Positions 61,827 to 64,000 of a DNA stretch of 64,000 nt are shown here, piece after piece. The translations under genes were made by a program, and so were the position numbers. Each line of letters begins with the position of its first letter. The first letter of the stretch is position 1. Under the pieces are notes generated by a model. It was given only the letters and a program-made list of their open reading frames with translations, was not told where the DNA came from and did not search any database. Source of the DNA: Methylovirgula sp963708155 (lineage in GTDB: Bacteria > Pseudomonadota > Alphaproteobacteria > Rhizobiales > Beijerinckiaceae); NCBI GenBank assembly GCA_963708155.1, contig OY970183.1, forward strand, positions 1,922,001 through 1,986,000. Direction: 5' to 3'.

Positions 61827-63656
61827 ATGTCATCCGATGCCCCCCCGATCGCCGACGACGTGAGCGGCGCGAAACAGCGCAACTCTCCAAAATTCCTGCT
61901 GGCACTGGCTCCCTATGTCGCCCGCTATAAGGGTCGGGTCGCCGCGGCGCTGGTGGCGCTGACGATCGCCGCCGCGGCGACGCTGGTCGTCCCGGTCGCC
62001 GTGCGGATGATGATCGACGACGGCTTTTCGACGCAGAGCGCCGGCACGGTTAACCGTTATTTCGGTGCGATGGTGCTCGTCGTCGGCGTGCTCGCGCTGG
62101 CCTCGGGCAGCCGCTATTACCTCGTCATGACGCTGGGCGAGCGCGTCGTCGCGGATCTACGCGCGGCGGTGTTCCGCCATCTTTCGAGTCTCGATGCGAG
62201 CTTTTTCGACAGCGCGAGGGTCGGCGAACTCGTCTCGCGCCTCACCGCCGATACGACGCAGCTGAAATCGACCTTCGGCGCCTCGGCCTCGATCGCGCTG
62301 CGCAATTTCTTCATGTTCATCGGCGCCGTCGGGCTGATGATCTATACGAGTCCCAAGCTCTCGGCCTTCGTGCTGATCGCTATCCCCATCATCGTCCTGC
62401 CGCTCTATGCCGCCGGGCGCGCGGTGCGGAAGCGCTCGCGCACCGCGCAGGACACGCTTGCCGAAGCCAGCGCCTATGCCGCCGAGAATCTCGGCGCCGT
62501 GCGTGTCATGCAGGCCTTCGGCGCGGAGGCGGCAACCAATGCGCACTTCGACGCTGCGGTGGAGGAATCCTATGACGCAGCGCGCGTCGCGACGCTCGCC
62601 CGCGCCGTCGTCACGGCAATCGCCATCTTCCTTGCTTTCGCCAGCGTCGTCGTCGTCCTCTGGCTTGGCGCGCAGGATGTGCTGGCGGGCCGCATGAGCG
62701 GCGGCTTGCTGTCGCAATTCGTGCTCTATGCCGTGCTTGCCGCCGGCGCTCTCGGCGAGCTGAGCCAGGTGTGGAGCGAAGTTTCCGCCGCCGCCGGCGC
62801 CGCCGGACGTATCGGCGAGATTTTGGCAGTCAAATCCAGGATCGTCACGCCGCAGCCTCCGGTTCCGCTGCCATCGCCGCCGCGCGGGGCGATCGCATTC
62901 GATCACGTCAATTTCGCCTATCCGGGGCGGCCCGACGCCCCTGCGCTGCATGATCTCTCGTTCAAGGTCGCACCGGGCGAAACCGTTGCCATCGTCGGCC
63001 CCAGCGGTGCCGGCAAGTCGACGATTTTCCAGCTTCTGCTGCGTTTCTACGATCCGCTCGGCGGCCGGGTCGAATTCGACGGCGTCGATATCAAGACCGT
63101 GGACCCGGCGGAACTCCGCAAGCGCATCTCGCTGGTGCCGCAGGAGCCGGTAATTTTCGCCGCGAGCTTCGCCGACAATATCCGCTATGGCGCACCGGGG
63201 GCGAGCGCGGCGGCGGTGGAGGATGCGGCGAAGAAGGCTGCCGCGGAGGGCTTCATCGCCGCAACGGCGCAAGGCTATGCGATGAAGGTCGGCGAGCGCG
63301 GCGTCACCCTGTCCGGCGGCGAGCGGCAACGGCTGGCGATCGCCCGCGCCATTCTGCGCCAGGCCCCCGTTCTCCTGCTCGATGAGGCGACCTCGGCGCT
63401 CGATGCGGCGAGCGAAGGTCTCGTCCAGGCGGCGCTGCAGGAGTTGAAGGCCGGCCGCACCACTCTCGTCATCGCGCACCGGCTGGCGACGGTCCTCTCG
63501 GCCGACCGGATTCTCGTTCTCGACGCGGGCCGCATTGTCGAGGAGGGCACGCACGCCTCGCTCGTCGCCAGGGATGGGCTCTATGCGCGCCTCGCGCGGT
63601 TGCAATTCGAGACCGGCGCGCATGCGCTCAACGGCAGCAGCGCGGCGGCGGAATAG
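61827..63656 (+). CDS. ABC transporter, fused permease-ATPase (exporter type)
   Basis: 609 residues from ATG 61827. Six membrane segments in the first 320 residues, then the ATPase: Walker A IVGPSGAGKSTIFQLLLRFY, Q-loop LVPQEPVIFAASFADNI, signature VTLSGGERQRLAIARAIL, Walker B VLLLDEATSALD and H-loop IAHRLATV. This half-transporter works as a dimer. It resembles MsbA/LipA-type lipid or drug exporters; with the hopanoid genes next door a lipid substrate is possible but unproven. Confidence 0.93.
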   Translation: MSSDAPPIADDVSGAKQRNSPKFLLALAPYVARYKGRVAAALVALTIAAAATLVVPVAVRMMIDDGFSTQSAGTVNRYFGAMVLVVGVLALASGSRYYLVMTLGERVVADLRAAVFRHLSSLDASFFDSARVGELVSRLTADTTQLKSTFGASASIALRNFFMFIGAVGLMIYTSPKLSAFVLIAIPIIVLPLYAAGRAVRKRSRTAQDTLAEASAYAAENLGAVRVMQAFGAEAATNAHFDAAVEESYDAARVATLARAVVTAIAIFLAFASVVVVLWLGAQDVLAGRMSGGLLSQFVLYAVLAAGALGELSQVWSEVSAAAGAAGRIGEILAVKSRIVTPQPPVPLPSPPRGAIAFDHVNFAYPGRPDAPALHDLSFKVAPGETVAIVGPSGAGKSTIFQLLLRFYDPLGGRVEFDGVDIKTVDPAELRKRISLVPQEPVIFAASFADNIRYGAPGASAAAVEDAAKKAAAEGFIAATAQGYAMKVGERGVTLSGGERQRLAIARAILRQAPVLLLDEATSALDAASEGLVQAALQELKAGRTTLVIAHRLATVLSADRILVLDAGRIVEEGTHASLVARDGLYARLARLQFETGAHALNGSSAAAE

Positions 63657-63717
63657 CTTGCGGCGTGGCGTCCTTTCCCGCTAAAGCCTCCTGACCTTCG
63701 GACAATCGGATCTATTT

Positions 63718-64000
63718 ATGGGTTTCAAATGCGGCATCGTCGGTCTGCCGAACGTCGGCAAATCGACGCTTTTCAACGCCTTGACGCAGACAGCGGCGGC
63801 GCAGGCGGCAAATTATCCCTTCTGCACCATCGAGCCGAATGTCGGCGATGTGGCGGTCCCCGACCCGCGCCTCGAGGTCTTGGCTGGCATCGCCCATTCC
63901 AAGGAGATCATCCCGACGCGGCTCACCTTCGTCGATATCGCCGGGCTCGTGCGCGGCGCCTCGAAGGGTGAGGGGCTCGGCAACCAGTTTCTCGCAAACA
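63718..64000 (+). CDS. ychF: Redox-regulated ATPase YchF (partial, right edge)
   Basis: 94 residues visible before the window ends. OBG-like P-loop MGFKCGIVGLPNVGKSTLF at the start; the ANYPFCTIEPNVGDVAVPD switch region and FVDIAGLVRGASKGEGLGNQFL follow. YchF/OLA1 binds ATP in preference to GTP and is linked to ribosomes and redox stress. Confidence 0.95.
   Translation, partial: MGFKCGIVGLPNVGKSTLFNALTQTAAAQAANYPFCTIEPNVGDVAVPDPRLEVLAGIAHSKEIIPTRLTFVDIAGLVRGASKGEGLGNQFLAN

Noticed and set aside
1..64000. CRISPR arrays, IS elements or rRNA operons
   Set aside because: I looked for evenly spaced 25-40 bp repeats, transposase motifs and rRNA sequence and saw none; the repeats present are isolated palindromes or short tandems.

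Overview
The window is high-GC alphaproteobacterial chromosome, most like Rhizobiales. Three things point towards a Beijerinckiaceae-like (possibly methylotrophic) lineage: a large hopanoid locus, an exaC-type aldehyde dehydrogenase beside a DUF779 gene, and a small periplasmic four-EF-hand protein with lanmodulin architecture. The family-level placement is inference. No rRNA, CRISPR array or transposase was seen; there is one tRNA gene.

Region 1 (1-5.86 kb) is the right end of an integrated phage-like element. It holds a virion protein ending in a lambda-R-type lytic transglycosylase domain, then on the opposite strand an ABC-type ATPase fused to a TOPRIM/DUF4435-like nuclease domain (a candidate anti-phage gene), and a tyrosine integrase abutting the 3' end of tRNA-Leu(CAG). 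The element continues beyond the left edge. Region 2 (6-21 kb) is core metabolism: an NDUFA9-like reductase, pheT (without pheS beside it), recF, mutM, the ubiE-ubiB-coaBC-dut-rrf2 run, a 1-Cys peroxiredoxin, cysK and a PfkB kinase, with two families of palindromic intergenic repeats. Region 3 (21-29 kb) has a leftward hisB-DUF2628-hisH-hisA-hisF-hisE-coaA operon facing hslV, a membrane-protein gene and hslU, the last three translationally coupled. Region 4 (29-41 kb) has envelope genes (GT-C transferase, acyltransferase, TonB-like protein, GT4), trpS, infC with a probable AUU start, rpmI-rplT behind a structured leader, a 6S RNA candidate in front of fau, and yebC. Region 5 (41-50 kb) has a hybrid histidine kinase, the lanmodulin-like gene, comM, an O-antigen-ligase-like protein, DUF779-exaC and bfd-bfr. 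Region 6 (50-62 kb) is the hopanoid locus: hpnN, ispH, hpnH, and the coupled leftward run hpnA-hpnC-hpnD-hpnE-shc-hpnG. An ABC exporter and the start of ychF close the window.

A caution applies throughout. At least 18 single-base frame breaks interrupt otherwise well conserved genes, including five in pheT, which is essential. Breaks resolved to the base sit in short homopolymer runs. I therefore read them as consensus errors rather than gene decay, and I annotate broken genes as full spans with the break positions given.
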